DNA of 64,000 nt, taken from assembly GCF_003226555.1 (NCBI RefSeq), contig NZ_QKQS01000016.1, positions 212,835 through 276,834 on the forward strand. The letters are read 5' to 3'. Below the pieces are notes generated by a model. It saw only the letters and a program-made list of their open reading frames with translations, was not told where the DNA came from and made no database searches. The position numbers and the translations under genes are program-made. Origin of the DNA: Rhodopseudomonas palustris (GTDB lineage: Bacteria > Pseudomonadota > Alphaproteobacteria > Rhizobiales > Xanthobacteraceae). Shown piece by piece: positions 1 to 8,462 of this stretch (positions within the stretch are counted from its first letter, which is position 1; every line of letters begins with the position of its first letter).

Positions 1-129
1 GCCGCCGAGCCGGCTGTTCATGAGCTCGTTGGCATCGAGCCGGATCGAGAATTCCTGGCCGCGTCGCATCAGCCGCAATTCACCGCCACCGGGGATCTGC
101 GCGGTGGCCAATTGGGTCCAGGGAAGCAC
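1..129 (-). CDS. Spermidine-synthase-like protein, N-terminal fragment (runs off window)
   Basis: The first 43 codons of a gene on the minus strand, starting at a GTG (complement 127-129) and cut by the window edge. The protein begins MLPWTQLATAQIPGGGELRL and continues with a stretch ending NELMNSRLGG. From memory this N-terminus matches a spermidine/spermine-synthase-like (SAM-dependent methyltransferase fold) protein conserved in Bradyrhizobium and Rhodopseudomonas, but the catalytic domain is outside the window. No membrane segment or signal peptide is visible. The family call rests on recollection of the N-terminus alone. Confidence 0.5.
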   Translation of the reverse strand, partial: MLPWTQLATAQIPGGGELRLMRRGQEFSIRLDANELMNSRLGG

Positions 130-251
130 GGCAATCGCCTTTCAGTCGCGGAAATGGGAAATGAGACGCCCGCCAAGGGGGAGCGCTTGGCCGAAAAGTT
201 TGGAGCTCATCTACGGCGCAGGCGCGCCGCTGTCACCCGCATGCCGCTGAT

Positions 252-1331
252 TCAGGGGGCGGTCCGCGCTGCCGGCGGGGTGGCGCGGCGAAACCGCAGC
301 ACGATCCGCGTTCCCGGGTGATTGGGGTCGCGTTCAACGCCGGCTTCCAGCTTGGCGGCCATCGCGCTGACGATACGCTGGCCCATGCCGGTCGACTGCG
401 GGTTGACCTTGACGTTGAGGCCGACTCCATCGTCGGAGATCGCCAGCTCGAGGTTGTCGCCGTCGGCCTTCAGCTCGACATGGATCGGGCCCTTGCCCTC
501 CGGATAGGCGTATTTGACGGCGTTCATCACCAGTTCGTTGACGATGATTCCGATCGCCACCGCCTGGTCCGGGTCGGTTTCGACCGGCTGGGCGGACAGC
601 GTCAGCCGCGACATCCGGTTACCTTCGGCCGAGCGTCGCAGGTCTTCCAGCAGCGCCTCGAGATACTGGTTGAGCATCACGCTGTTCAGATCGTGCGAGG
701 TGTAGAGCCGGCGATGCACTTGCGCCACCGCGGCGACGCGGCCCATCGCATTCGTCAGTGCGGCTTTGACCTCTTCCTGCTTGCTGGAGGACGCCTGCAG
801 GTGCAGCAGCGAGGCGATGATCTGCAACGAATTGCCGACGCGGTGGTTGACCTCGCGCAGCAGCATTTCGCGCTCGGCGGCCAGTGCGGCGTAGCGGTCG
901 CGTGAGGCGCGGACTTCGGCTTCGGCGTCGTCGCGGGCCTTACGTACCATGGCCTGCTTCAGCGCCTGATCGGCCGCGACCTGCAGCAGCGGCACGAATT
1001 CGCCCTGGGCGTCCTTGACGAGATAATCGTCGGCACCGGCTTTCAACGCGGTGACGGCGATTTTGGAATCCTGGGAGGCGGTGACGAACACCACCGGGGG
1101 CGGGTCCGGGATGCCCTGGATCTGCTCGAGCGTCTCCAGCCCGTCGAGACCGGGCATGTACTGGTCGAGCGCGATCACATCGATGCCGCCCTGCCGCAGC
1201 CGTTCCAGACCGGCTTCGCCACTGAGCACGTGCTCGACGCAAAATCCCTGTCGCTGCAGGCCGCGCGACACAAGCCGGCCGAGCGCCTCGTCGTCGTCGA
1301 TATAGAGCAGGGTCGGCTTGGCGTCTGTCAT
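252..1331 (-). CDS. Response regulator-histidine kinase hybrid (REC + HisKA_2 + HATPase)
   Basis: 359 aa cytoplasmic protein. Residues 1-120 form a receiver domain with the acidic cluster D12-D14, probable phospho-acceptor D56 (ALDQYMPG) and conserved K106. A coiled linker (130-155) leads to a HisKA_2-type dimerisation region with the phospho-histidine in REVNHRVGNSLQ (H163), followed by an HATPase_c domain (NELVMNAVKYA, DDGVGL). This kinase class is common in alphaproteobacterial light and general-stress signalling. The start codon overlaps the stop of the upstream receiver gene by 4 bp (ATGA), so the two are translationally coupled. There is no transmembrane segment, so input probably arrives by phosphorylation of the receiver from the neighbouring proteins. 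The stimulus is unknown. Confidence 0.88.
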   Translation of the reverse strand: MTDAKPTLLYIDDDEALGRLVSRGLQRQGFCVEHVLSGEAGLERLRQGGIDVIALDQYMPGLDGLETLEQIQGIPDPPPVVFVTASQDSKIAVTALKAGADDYLVKDAQGEFVPLLQVAADQALKQAMVRKARDDAEAEVRASRDRYAALAAEREMLLREVNHRVGNSLQIIASLLHLQASSSKQEEVKAALTNAMGRVAAVAQVHRRLYTSHDLNSVMLNQYLEALLEDLRRSAEGNRMSRLTLSAQPVETDPDQAVAIGIIVNELVMNAVKYAYPEGKGPIHVELKADGDNLELAISDDGVGLNVKVNPQSTGMGQRIVSAMAAKLEAGVERDPNHPGTRIVLRFRRATPPAARTAP

Positions 1332-1771
1332 GGAGCGTCGGGTTGCGGAACCTGGATGACCGAGAAGAACAGACCGAGTTGGCGGATCGCGTTGGCGAAG
1401 CTCTCGTAGTTCACCGGCTTGGTGATGTAGACGTTGCAGCCCAGCTCGTAGCAGCGCTTGATCTCATGGGCATCGTCGGTGGTGGTCAGCACCACCACCG
1501 GGGTGGTCTTGAGGTGATCGTTCTCTTTGATCCGCCGCAGGATATCGATGCCGCTGGCGTCGGGCAGGTTGAGGTCGAGCAGAACCAGCAGGGCACGATG
1601 CTGGTGCTCCACGCCGGTGCCGTCGCTGCCGAACAGATAATTCAGCGCGGCTGTCCCGGAGGTGAACGGGATGATCTCGTTGTTGACGCCGGAACGACGG
1701 ATGTTCCGCTCGATCAGGCGGGCATGCCCCTCGTCGTCCTCGATCATGATGATGGTGACAGGGTTACTCAT
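1328..1771 (-). CDS. Single-domain response regulator (Rcp1-like)
   Basis: 147 aa, a receiver domain only. The acidic pair E11-D12-D13, phospho-acceptor D66 (LVLLDLNLPD), a T-T pair in VVVLTTTDD and the K in YITKPVNY are all present. There is no output domain. The length and an extended insertion before D66 match the Rcp1 class of response regulators that pair with phytochrome-type kinases. The start at 1771 overlaps the stop of the CHASE3 kinase gene by 4 bp, and its own stop overlaps the start of the next gene by 4 bp, so three signalling proteins are made from one transcript. It probably shuttles phosphate between the two kinases. Confidence 0.9.
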   Translation of the reverse strand: MSNPVTIIMIEDDEGHARLIERNIRRSGVNNEIIPFTSGTAALNYLFGSDGTGVEHQHRALLVLLDLNLPDASGIDILRRIKENDHLKTTPVVVLTTTDDAHEIKRCYELGCNVYITKPVNYESFANAIRQLGLFFSVIQVPQPDAP

Positions 1772-3300
1772 GCGCGCTGTTCCTGGTTCTTGTTCGCCGC
1801 CCATTTGGCCGGCAGCGTGATGGTGAAAGTCGAGCCCTCTCCGAGCGCGGAAGACACCGACATCGTGCCGCCCAGGCGCCGAACCAGCGCCCGCACGTGA
1901 GCGAGCCCGATGCCTTGTCCTGGCCGATCCTGTGTACCGGCGCGGCGGAAAAGATCAAAGATTCTCTGGTGGTCCTTCGGATCGATCCCCCGGCCATTGT
2001 CGGCAACCTCGAAGATCACGAAGCCGAGCTTCTGCCGGCCCCGGACCACGATGTCGCCCGGAACGCCATTCTTCAAATATTTCAGGGCATTGTCGATAAG
2101 ATTTGAGAAGATCTGTTCAAGCGCGAGGCGATCGCTGACGATCTCGGGGAGCGGCTCGATCCGGATCTCGGCATTGGCTTCGGCGGCCTGATGGGCGACC
2201 GTCGAGGCGATGTTCTCGATCAATTCGCGAGTGTCGATCCGCACCGGCTGAAACTGGCGCCGGCCTTCGCGGGTCAGATTCAGGATGGCGCTGATCAGCC
2301 GGTCCATCTTGCCGATCGAGGATTTGATAAAGCCGAGCGCCTCGGTGAAATCGTCCGAGAGCTGTTGGTCGGCGGGTTCGAGTTCCGGTTCGCCGTCACT
2401 GTCGGCATTAGCTGCGCTCTGCTTGCCGGCGACTTCGCGGCTCAGGGTCGCGATCCGGCGGAAGATGTCGGTGCGCAGCTCCTCCAGCTCGCTGGTGAAC
2501 CCCATGATGTTGACCAGCGGCGAGCGCAGATCGTGGCTGACGATGTAGGCGAAGCGCTGGATCTCCTCGTTGGCCTCGCGTAGGTCGGTGGTCCGCTCCT
2601 GCACAGTGGATTCGAGGTTGAGGTTGTTCTCACGCAGCCGGGACTCGGCCTCGTCGCGAGCCCGCGCCGAACGGCGGACAAGGAAGATCGACAGGCCGGC
2701 CAGCATAAGCACCAGGCCTGAGCCGGTGGTGGTGATGATGGTCGCCAGCGCCTGACTGCGATCGGCGGCGGAGGTCCGTTCGGCGAACAGCCGGTTTTCC
2801 TCGGTGCGCATCTTCGCCAGCGCATCGGTAAGATCGTTCATCGCGCGCCGGCTATCGACGTCGCGCAAAAGCTTCCTGGCTTCTTCGGCCCGATTCTCTT
2901 TGGCGAGCGCAATGACGTCGCGGAACCGGTCGAGCCGGGCCTCGGCGGAAACGATCGCCTGCTCGATCAGCGGACGCTGCACCTCGTTGTCGGCGACGAA
3001 GCCGCGCAATTGATTAAGTCGCGGCATCACGTCCGCCGCAACCTCGTTGAATTGGCGGATCAAATCGTCCTGGCCGGTGAGCACATAGCCGCGCTCGGCG
3101 CTTTCGGCCCGGCGCAGCTGCAACTGAACCATCGCAATCTGGTTCTGCACCTCGAGGGTGTGCGCCACCCAGGCGTTATCCTCGCGCGCCTTCTGCAGCC
3201 AGTACACCGAGGCGAGGCTGACCGCGACCAGGACCGCGAACGACAACGACAGCAGGGAGATCTGGACAAGCGAACGCTTGCGCGCGGATTCAGGCGTCAA
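1768..3300 (-). CDS. Membrane sensor histidine kinase with CHASE3 domain
   Basis: 510 aa. TM1 at about residues 13-35 and TM2 at about 186-208 flank a helical CHASE3-type sensor region (about 40-175, containing RRAESAERGYVLTGQ). A coiled coil (212-250) leads into a HisKA domain with phospho-histidine H256 (FAYIVSHDLRSPL) and a HATPase_c domain with N box NLIDNALKYL, G1 box ADNGRGID and G2 box GQGIGLA. The HisKA/HATPase half resembles bacteriophytochrome-type kinases. It is the first gene of a three-gene overlapping set with a receiver and a receiver-kinase. The ligand cannot be told from the sequence. The 177 bp upstream hold its promoter, but I see no clear -35/-10 pair there. Confidence 0.9.
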   Translation of the reverse strand: MTPESARKRSLVQISLLSLSFAVLVAVSLASVYWLQKAREDNAWVAHTLEVQNQIAMVQLQLRRAESAERGYVLTGQDDLIRQFNEVAADVMPRLNQLRGFVADNEVQRPLIEQAIVSAEARLDRFRDVIALAKENRAEEARKLLRDVDSRRAMNDLTDALAKMRTEENRLFAERTSAADRSQALATIITTTGSGLVLMLAGLSIFLVRRSARARDEAESRLRENNLNLESTVQERTTDLREANEEIQRFAYIVSHDLRSPLVNIMGFTSELEELRTDIFRRIATLSREVAGKQSAANADSDGEPELEPADQQLSDDFTEALGFIKSSIGKMDRLISAILNLTREGRRQFQPVRIDTRELIENIASTVAHQAAEANAEIRIEPLPEIVSDRLALEQIFSNLIDNALKYLKNGVPGDIVVRGRQKLGFVIFEVADNGRGIDPKDHQRIFDLFRRAGTQDRPGQGIGLAHVRALVRRLGGTMSVSSALGEGSTFTITLPAKWAANKNQEQRA

Positions 3301-3479
3301 CGCACGCCCCCGGCACGAACAACATCAAGCAAACCATCCCCCAGACACGCCCCAACCAGACTCTGAACGCAATCTAACGCCGACGTAGCGGAATGGTTCC
3401 CTAGTCTCCGAACTTTTAGAGCTTATGCTCGGTCTGCCGATAATGCCGGAAAAGGCCACCTTGTCAGTAGGATGCGATC

Positions 3480-4832
3480 CTAGCCGTCAGTGACGCCGGA
3501 AGCCAGATACTGCTCCAGCCAGTGGATATGGTAGTCGCCGTCGATGATCGACGGCTCCCGGACCAGCGCGCGGAACAGCGGCAGCGTGGTCTCGATGCCG
3601 TCGACCACCATCTCGTCGAGCGCACGGCGCAGCCGCATCAGGCATTCGCCACGGGTCTTGCCATGGACGATCAGCTTGCCGACCAGCGAGTCGTAATAGG
3701 GCGGAATAGTGTAGCCCTGGTAGACTGCCGAATCGATCCGAATGCCGAGGCCGCCGGGCGGATGGTAACGCGAGATCTTGCCGGGCGATGGCCGGAAGGT
3801 CACCGGATTCTCGGCGTTGACGCGGCACTCGATGGCGTGGCCGTTGAGTGTGATCTCGTCCTGTCTGACCGGCAGATCGCCGCCGGCAGCGATCCGGATC
3901 TGCTCCAGCACCAGATCGATGCCGGTGATCATCTCGGTCACCGGATGTTCGACCTGGATGCGGGTGTTCATTTCGATGAAATAGAACTCGCCGTCCTCGT
4001 ACAGGAATTCGATGGTGCCGACGCCGAGATATTGCATCTCCTGCATTGCCTTGGCGCAGATGCCGCCGATCCGGGCGCGCGCCTCGGGGCTGATCACCGG
4101 GGAGGGGCTTTCCTCCCACACCTTCTGATGCCGGCGCTGCAGCGAGCAGTCGCGCTCGCCGAGATGGATCGCACCGCCGCGGCCGTCGCCGAGCACCTGG
4201 ATTTCGATATGGCGCGGCTTCTGTAGGTACTTTTCGAGATAGACCGAGGAGTCGCCGAACGCGGCCTTGGCTTCGTTGCCGGCGGTGGAAATCGCCATCG
4301 CCAGATCCTCGGCGGTGTGCGCGACCTTCATGCCGCGCCCGCCGCCGCCGGCTGCAGCCTTCACTAGCACCGGGAAGCCGATCGACTTGCCGATCGCCAT
4401 GGCGTCGTCGTCGGCGCCGACGGCGCCGTCCGAGCCGGGCACCACCGGAATGCCGAGGCGCTTGGCGGTCTTCTTGGCCTCGATCTTGTCGCCCATCAGC
4501 CGGATGTGCTCGGCCTTGGGGCCGATGAAATGCAAATTGTGGTCGGAGAGGATCTCGGCGAACCGGGCATTCTCAGACAGAAAGCCGTAGCCTGGGTGGA
4601 CCGCGTCGGCGCCGGTGATTTCGCAGGCGGCGAGCAGCGCCGGGACGTTGAGGTAGCTGTCCTTGGACTGCGGCGGGCCGATGCACACGCTCTCGTCGGC
4701 GAGACGGACGTGCATCGCGTCGGCATCAGCGGTGGAGTGCACCGCCACGGTGGCGATGCCGAGCTCCTTGCACGCGCGCAACACGCGCAGAGCGATCTCG
4801 CCGCGATTGGCTATCAGGATTTTATCGAACAT
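3480..4832 (-). CDS. accC: Acetyl-CoA carboxylase, biotin carboxylase subunit
   Basis: 450 aa, the usual length (E. coli AccC is 449). It carboxylates the biotin carried by AccB, using ATP and bicarbonate, for malonyl-CoA and fatty acid synthesis. The N-terminus [20 protein letters not shown] is the invariant biotin-carboxylase start and fixes the start codon at 4832; the longer reading to 4871 has no support. The ATP-grasp glycine loop [11 protein letters not shown] and the catalytic region [10 protein letters not shown] are present. It follows accB on the same strand with a 115-bp gap, the normal accB-accC order. Confidence 0.97.
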   Translation of the reverse strand: MFDKILIANRGEIALRVLRACKELGIATVAVHSTADADAMHVRLADESVCIGPPQSKDSYLNVPALLAACEITGADAVHPGYGFLSENARFAEILSDHNLHFIGPKAEHIRLMGDKIEAKKTAKRLGIPVVPGSDGAVGADDDAMAIGKSIGFPVLVKAAAGGGGRGMKVAHTAEDLAMAISTAGNEAKAAFGDSSVYLEKYLQKPRHIEIQVLGDGRGGAIHLGERDCSLQRRHQKVWEESPSPVISPEARARIGGICAKAMQEMQYLGVGTIEFLYEDGEFYFIEMNTRIQVEHPVTEMITGIDLVLEQIRIAAGGDLPVRQDEITLNGHAIECRVNAENPVTFRPSPGKISRYHPPGGLGIRIDSAVYQGYTIPPYYDSLVGKLIVHGKTRGECLMRLRRALDEMVVDGIETTLPLFRALVREPSIIDGDYHIHWLEQYLASGVTDG

Positions 4833-4947
4833 CGGCTTAACCGCGCTGTGAGGCCAAAGGGCGAAGGGCAAATAGCGAATGGAGGATCAAAGGAGATGCA
4901 GCTAAGCGGCGTGTTTCACTCGCTATTCGCTGCACGCCATTCGCTTC

Positions 4948-5445
4948 TTACTCGATCACGACCAGCGGCTCGCCGAACTCGACCGGCTGGCCGTCTTCGA
5001 CGAGAATCTGGGTGACGATGCCAGCCCGCGGCGATGGGATCTGGTTCATGGTCTTCATCGCTTCAACGATGAATAGGGTTTCGCCGACCGAAACTCGGCT
5101 GCCGACGTCGATGAACGGTTTGGCGCCGGGTTCGGGCGCCCAATACACCGTTCCCACCATCGGCGAGGTCACCGCACCGGGATGCTTGGCCGGGTCGATT
5201 GACCCCGCGTCGGCCGCTCCCGCCGAGGCCGCCTTCGCGCCCGGCGCAGCCGCATAGGCCGGCACCGCCGCAGCGATGCTGACGTTGCGCGCTACACGAA
5301 CCCGCAAGCCGGCGCGTTCGATCTCGATCTCGGTCAGATTGGTCTCGTCCAGCAGCACCGCGAGTTCGCGGATCAGGCTGCTGTCGTCGGTCGCCGGGGC
5401 GGTAGTCGGCTCGGCGGCGGTTTTCTCTGCAGGCTGGCGGGCCAT
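4948..5445 (-). CDS. accB: Acetyl-CoA carboxylase, biotin carboxyl carrier protein
   Basis: 165 aa. The C-terminal biotinyl domain carries the biotin attachment lysine K131 in the motif EAMKTMN, with the flanking half-motifs [19 protein letters not shown] and [15 protein letters not shown]. The N-terminal 20 residues and the linker (60-88) are Ala/Pro-rich and probably flexible. The start at 5445 ([10 protein letters not shown]) fits the family. The longer upstream reading runs into the Arg/His-rich shadow of aroQ and is rejected. It lies between aroQ and accC, an aroQ-accB-accC operon order found in many bacteria. Confidence 0.97.
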   Translation of the reverse strand: MARQPAEKTAAEPTTAPATDDSSLIRELAVLLDETNLTEIEIERAGLRVRVARNVSIAAAVPAYAAAPGAKAASAGAADAGSIDPAKHPGAVTSPMVGTVYWAPEPGAKPFIDVGSRVSVGETLFIVEAMKTMNQIPSPRAGIVTQILVEDGQPVEFGEPLVVIE

Positions 5446-5483
5446 GATATGTCGATCCAGATGTCTTGAGTGAACGGTTGGGG

Positions 5484-5939
5484 TCAGGCCGTGGCGCTGG
5501 CGCCGAGTTTGGCGGCGAGGCCGGTGATGGCCAGGCGATAGCCGTCGATGCCGAAGCCGCACAGGCTGGCGAAGGCAGCCTTCGCAAGGAAGGAGTGGTG
5601 ACGGAAGTCCTCACGCGCAAATACGTTGGAAACATGGACTTCCACCGTCGGGATCTGCACGCCGACGAGCGCGTCGTGCAGGGCGATCGAGGTGTGGGTG
5701 TAGCCACCGGCGTTGATCACGATGCCAGCCACCTTCTCGCTGCGCGCCTGGTGAATCCAGTCGATCAGCTCGCCTTCGTGGTTCGATTGACGGCAAACGG
5801 CAGCCAGACCGAAGCCGGCAGCGGTTTCGGCGCACAGTTTCTCGACATCGGCCAGCGTGGCGCGACCGTAGATTTCCGGCTCACGGGTCCCGAGCAGATT
5901 CAAGTTCGGGCCGTTCAGCACGTAAATCGTCTGAGGCAT
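5484..5939 (-). CDS. aroQ: 3-dehydroquinate dehydratase, type II
   Basis: 151 aa, normal for the dodecameric type II enzyme. It converts 3-dehydroquinate to 3-dehydroshikimate in the shikimate pathway. The N-terminus [20 protein letters not shown] is the family signature, with the catalytic Tyr in REPEIYG. The substrate-binding [10 protein letters not shown] and the catalytic-His motif EVHVSN follow. The start at 5939 is set by the conserved N-terminus; a 16-residue upstream extension is not conserved. It is the first gene of the aroQ-accB-accC run, 38 bp before accB. Confidence 0.97.
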   Translation of the reverse strand: MPQTIYVLNGPNLNLLGTREPEIYGRATLADVEKLCAETAAGFGLAAVCRQSNHEGELIDWIHQARSEKVAGIVINAGGYTHTSIALHDALVGVQIPTVEVHVSNVFAREDFRHHSFLAKAAFASLCGFGIDGYRLAITGLAAKLGASATA

Positions 5940-6224
5940 CGAAAATTCCGGCAATATTTGCGAATCTGATCCAGCCGAGCGGCGCAATTCACCGCGCAGC
6001 CTGTCGGAATCCGGCGAAATTCACCTGATTGCGGGCGTTATAGGTAACCTCGGCGCTGAGGGGAAGCCTGAACAGGCTTGAGGCATGGATGAATTGCCTG
6101 ATGCTTTGGACGAGTGTGGATCGTCAACCACAGGGAATCGTTCGCAATCGGCGCGCTGTGGCCTGGATGAAGCAAGGGGCGGTCGCGCCGCCCCCCTTGC
6201 AGAGAACCGGATTCCGGCCAGCGA

Positions 6225-6782
6225 TCAGATATCGAGGACCGCGACGATCTCCAGCGTGCGCGGGTCGACCACCACGATCTCGTCGCGCACCCGGAAGAAT
6301 TCGTAGCCCCGCCAGTCCGGATAGATGGTGTTGATCTCGGCCGGAAGCGGATCGAAACGGACGTCGCGGGGGACACGCGTGCCGACCGAAATCGAGAAGT
6401 TGATGTTGATCTGCGGCTCGACGCGCTGGTTCTTGATCGCCGTGGTGATCTTGCTGCGCTGCTCGCCGGACAACTTGGCGCGGGCGCCGGCCTGTCCCGT
6501 GGTGGTCGCGGACCGTTCGCGATCGTTGTCGGCACCACGCTGGGTGTTGCGGTTGCGATCATTGTCGGCTCCGCGCTGCATGTCCCGGTCACCATCCCGA
6601 CGGCTGTCGGCGCCGCGTTGCATGTCGCGATCACGGTCGCGGTCGTTGCCGGCGCTGCGGTCGATCGTGGATGGTTCATGGTGCTGTCCAGGTTGCCTGC
6701 CCATGCCTCGACGGCAGGTCTGCGCCACTGTTCCCCGCGTACTGGGTTCCATCGTCGAGTCCGGGAGTTTTGTTTTGTCCAA
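6225..6782 (-). CDS. DUF1236-like protein with N-terminal Arg/Asp repeats
   Basis: Up to 185 aa from a TTG at 6782; ATG codons at 6752 and 6704 are alternatives, and none has a convincing ribosome binding site. The C-terminal ~75 residues (SGEQRSKITTAIKNQRVEP through VVDPRTLEIVAVLDI) look like DUF1236, a small rhizobial domain of unknown function usually found in exported proteins. The middle is a hydrophilic run of repeats with the core QRGAD. Unlike typical family members no signal peptide is visible, so the true N-terminus may have been lost or shifted out of frame. Function unknown. Confidence 0.6.
   Translation of the reverse strand: MDKTKLPDSTMEPSTRGTVAQTCRRGMGRQPGQHHEPSTIDRSAGNDRDRDRDMQRGADSRRDGDRDMQRGADNDRNRNTQRGADNDRERSATTTGQAGARAKLSGEQRSKITTAIKNQRVEPQININFSISVGTRVPRDVRFDPLPAEINTIYPDWRGYEFFRVRDEIVVVDPRTLEIVAVLDI
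6528..6620 (-). repeat. Short in-gene tandem repeats encoding QRGAD units
   Basis: Three copies of a 15-nt core encoding Gln-Arg-Gly-Ala-Asp (complement of 6606-6620, 6564-6578 and 6528-6542), spaced 42 and 36 nt apart. They are separated by Arg/Asp/Asn-rich codons, giving units of 14 and 12 codons. Spacing in multiples of three keeps the reading frame, as expected for slippage-expanded repeats inside a coding region. Confidence 0.7.
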
Positions 6783-6951
6783 CCGTCACAATCGGACTAA
6801 GCTGATCGAGCGTGTGAGGCTCTGCGGCGACTGCGGCGCGGTCGCGATGCCGAAGGCTCGATCGATCTCGCGCGCCGCTTCAGCCTGAACCCATCGGCTT
6901 TGCGCATTCAGGCGTCTCTCGCTCCGTTAGTAGTTGCAAACCGGAGGTGTC

Positions 6952-7164
6952 ATGTCTCGCTACATCGTGCGATTTATGAAGGGCATCCTCGGCGAGAACG
7001 GTCGTCACGAGGAGGTCTGCCAGAGGCTGATCGAGGTCGATGCCGAGACCAGCCACGATGCCGTCGAACTCGCCAAGCGTCGTTTCTGCGAACAGGAACG
7101 GCTGCCAGAATGGTCTCTACACGCCGATCGCGTCGACGTCGCCGAGACCGAGTTTCCATCCTAG
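6952..7164 (+). CDS. Conserved small hypothetical protein
   Basis: 70 aa, beginning MSRYIVRFMKGILGENGRHE and ending DRVDVAETEFPS. A strong ribosome binding site (GGAGG at 6943-6947) sits 4 nt before the ATG and sets the start. The protein is charged and soluble with no signal peptide or membrane segment. From memory, near-identical small proteins occur throughout Bradyrhizobium and Rhodopseudomonas. No function is known. It stands alone, facing the DUF1236 gene divergently. Confidence 0.75.
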   Translation: MSRYIVRFMKGILGENGRHEEVCQRLIEVDAETSHDAVELAKRRFCEQERLPEWSLHADRVDVAETEFPS

Positions 7165-7301
7165 CCCTCTGGCAACTCGTGCCCGAATGAGAAGCGTGCG
7201 GGATCGTGCTCGATCATCCCGAATCTGGATCTGCCTTCGTTGTGTTCGAACCAGCGTGGGACGATCGCTGTCGCCGGGGCCGCGTGGGTGACATCGTATG
7301 G

Positions 7302-7330
7302 TTGCTCCGTCTATTTCTACAGTGTAGAAA
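7302..7330 (+). promoter_or_regulatory. Candidate promoter of the cation-efflux/tetR pair
   Basis: A -35-like TTGCTC (7302-7307), a 17-nt spacer and a -10-like TAGAAA (7325-7330). The match to the sigma-70 consensus is modest, but spacing is ideal and the 23-bp palindrome covers the spacer and the -10, as expected for a repressed promoter. It would give an mRNA leader of about 118 nt before the gene at 7455. Confidence 0.4.
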
Positions 7331-7333
7331 TAG
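7311..7333. promoter_or_regulatory. 23-bp perfect palindrome, probable repressor operator
   Basis: Two perfect 11-bp arms (CTATTTCTACA and its reverse complement) around one central G. It lies upstream of the cation-efflux gene whose next gene encodes a TetR-family regulator. Symmetry, size and position fit an operator for that regulator. The inner TACA/TGTA also resembles BlaI/MecI and CopY sites, but no such regulator is nearby. Confidence 0.65.
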
Positions 7334-7454
7334 TCGCCCGTGAGCCTCGACAACGTTGCGAGAGGTTCACACGGTGACATCGCGACCTGCTTCGTGATCT
7401 CAATCAGGCTCTTCGGCCTAGACTGCCGTTTTGTTCAGTCTGCGGAGCACGCTG

Positions 7455-8462
7455 ATGCGCGTGTCCGGGAGCCGACGCGCGACGCGAGGCTCCGACTGCG
7501 AGCGAACCATGAGCGGACTGCTATCTATTTTCGATCTGTCAGACGAACGCGGCGTGTTGAGAACCTCGATCGCCGTGACCTTCGTGATCTCTTTTCTCGG
7601 CATCGGGTTCGGGCTGTTTTCGGGATCGTTCGCGATCGCTTTCGACGGCGTGTATTCCCTGATCGATGCGGGGATGAGCCTGCTGTCGCTGATCGTGGTC
7701 AACCTGATCACGTCCTACGCGGTGGCGGATCATCTGTCGCGAAAGCTCAGGGAACGGTTCTCGTTCGGCCTCTGGCATCTCGAACCGATGGTGCTCGGGC
7801 TGAACGGCACTTTGCTGATCAGTGCGGCAGTCTACGCCTTGGTCACGGCCATCGGCAGCCTGTTGAGTGGTGGGCGCGACCTGGAATTCGGTTGGGCGCT
7901 GGTTTACGCGGCGGTGACGGTGATCGCCTGCGCGGGCATCGCCGCCGTCGAATGGCACGCCAACAAGAAGATCGGATCCGAGTTCGTCAGGCTCGACGTG
8001 CGCGGCTGGATCATGTCGGCCGGGATCAGTGCCGCGCTGCTGATCGCCTTCATGATCGGCTTGGCCGTGCAGGGAACGTCGTGGCAGTGGATTTCGCCCT
8101 ATATCGATCCGGCGGTCCTGGCGGCGGTTTGCATCTTGATCATTCCGCTGCCGATCTCGACCGTGCGACAGGCGCTTGCCGACGTCTTCCTGGTCACGCC
8201 GATCGATCTGAAGAAGCACCTCGACACGGTGGCGGCGGCTTTCGTTGCGAAGCATGGCTTCCTGTCCTATCGCGCCTACGTCGCGCGTGTCGGACGATCG
8301 AAAGAGATCGAGCTCTACTTCATCGTTCCGGCCGACGCCCCTGCGCGAACCATCGGCGAATGGGACGCGTTGCGTGACGAGATCGGAGATCTCGTCGGCG
8401 ACGACGGACCGAACCGATGGCTGACCGTCGTGTTCACGGGTGATCCTGAATGGGCCGAATGA
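7455..8462 (+). CDS. Cation diffusion facilitator family efflux transporter
   Basis: 335 aa from the ATG at 7455, which has GGAG 7 nt upstream. ATG 7509 (MSGLLSIFDLSDERG) is the other likely start; the longer reading adds 18 Arg-rich residues. Five to six membrane segments fill residues 35-230, with the CDF-like FDGVYSLIDAGMS in the second helix carrying the Asp used for metal binding. A cytoplasmic C-terminal domain follows (about 240-335). Members export divalent metals such as Zn, Fe or Mn using the proton gradient; the substrate here is not evident. The gene ends in a 4-bp ATGA overlap with the TetR gene, so the pair is co-translated and probably autoregulated through the 7311-7333 palindrome. 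Confidence 0.8.
   Translation: MRVSGSRRATRGSDCERTMSGLLSIFDLSDERGVLRTSIAVTFVISFLGIGFGLFSGSFAIAFDGVYSLIDAGMSLLSLIVVNLITSYAVADHLSRKLRERFSFGLWHLEPMVLGLNGTLLISAAVYALVTAIGSLLSGGRDLEFGWALVYAAVTVIACAGIAAVEWHANKKIGSEFVRLDVRGWIMSAGISAALLIAFMIGLAVQGTSWQWISPYIDPAVLAAVCILIIPLPISTVRQALADVFLVTPIDLKKHLDTVAAAFVAKHGFLSYRAYVARVGRSKEIELYFIVPADAPARTIGEWDALRDEIGDLVGDDGPNRWLTVVFTGDPEWAE

Noticed and set aside
7323..7333. BlaI/MecI- or CopY-type operator reading of the palindrome
   Set aside because: The half-site TACA/TGTA is similar, but spacing is one base instead of two and no BlaI or CopY gene is near, while a TetR gene is in the operon.
7117..7380. 87-codon minus-strand open frame over the efflux-operon promoter
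   Set aside because: It overlaps the 23-bp palindrome and promoter region and the end of a conserved small gene, and shows no recognisable domain or ribosome site.
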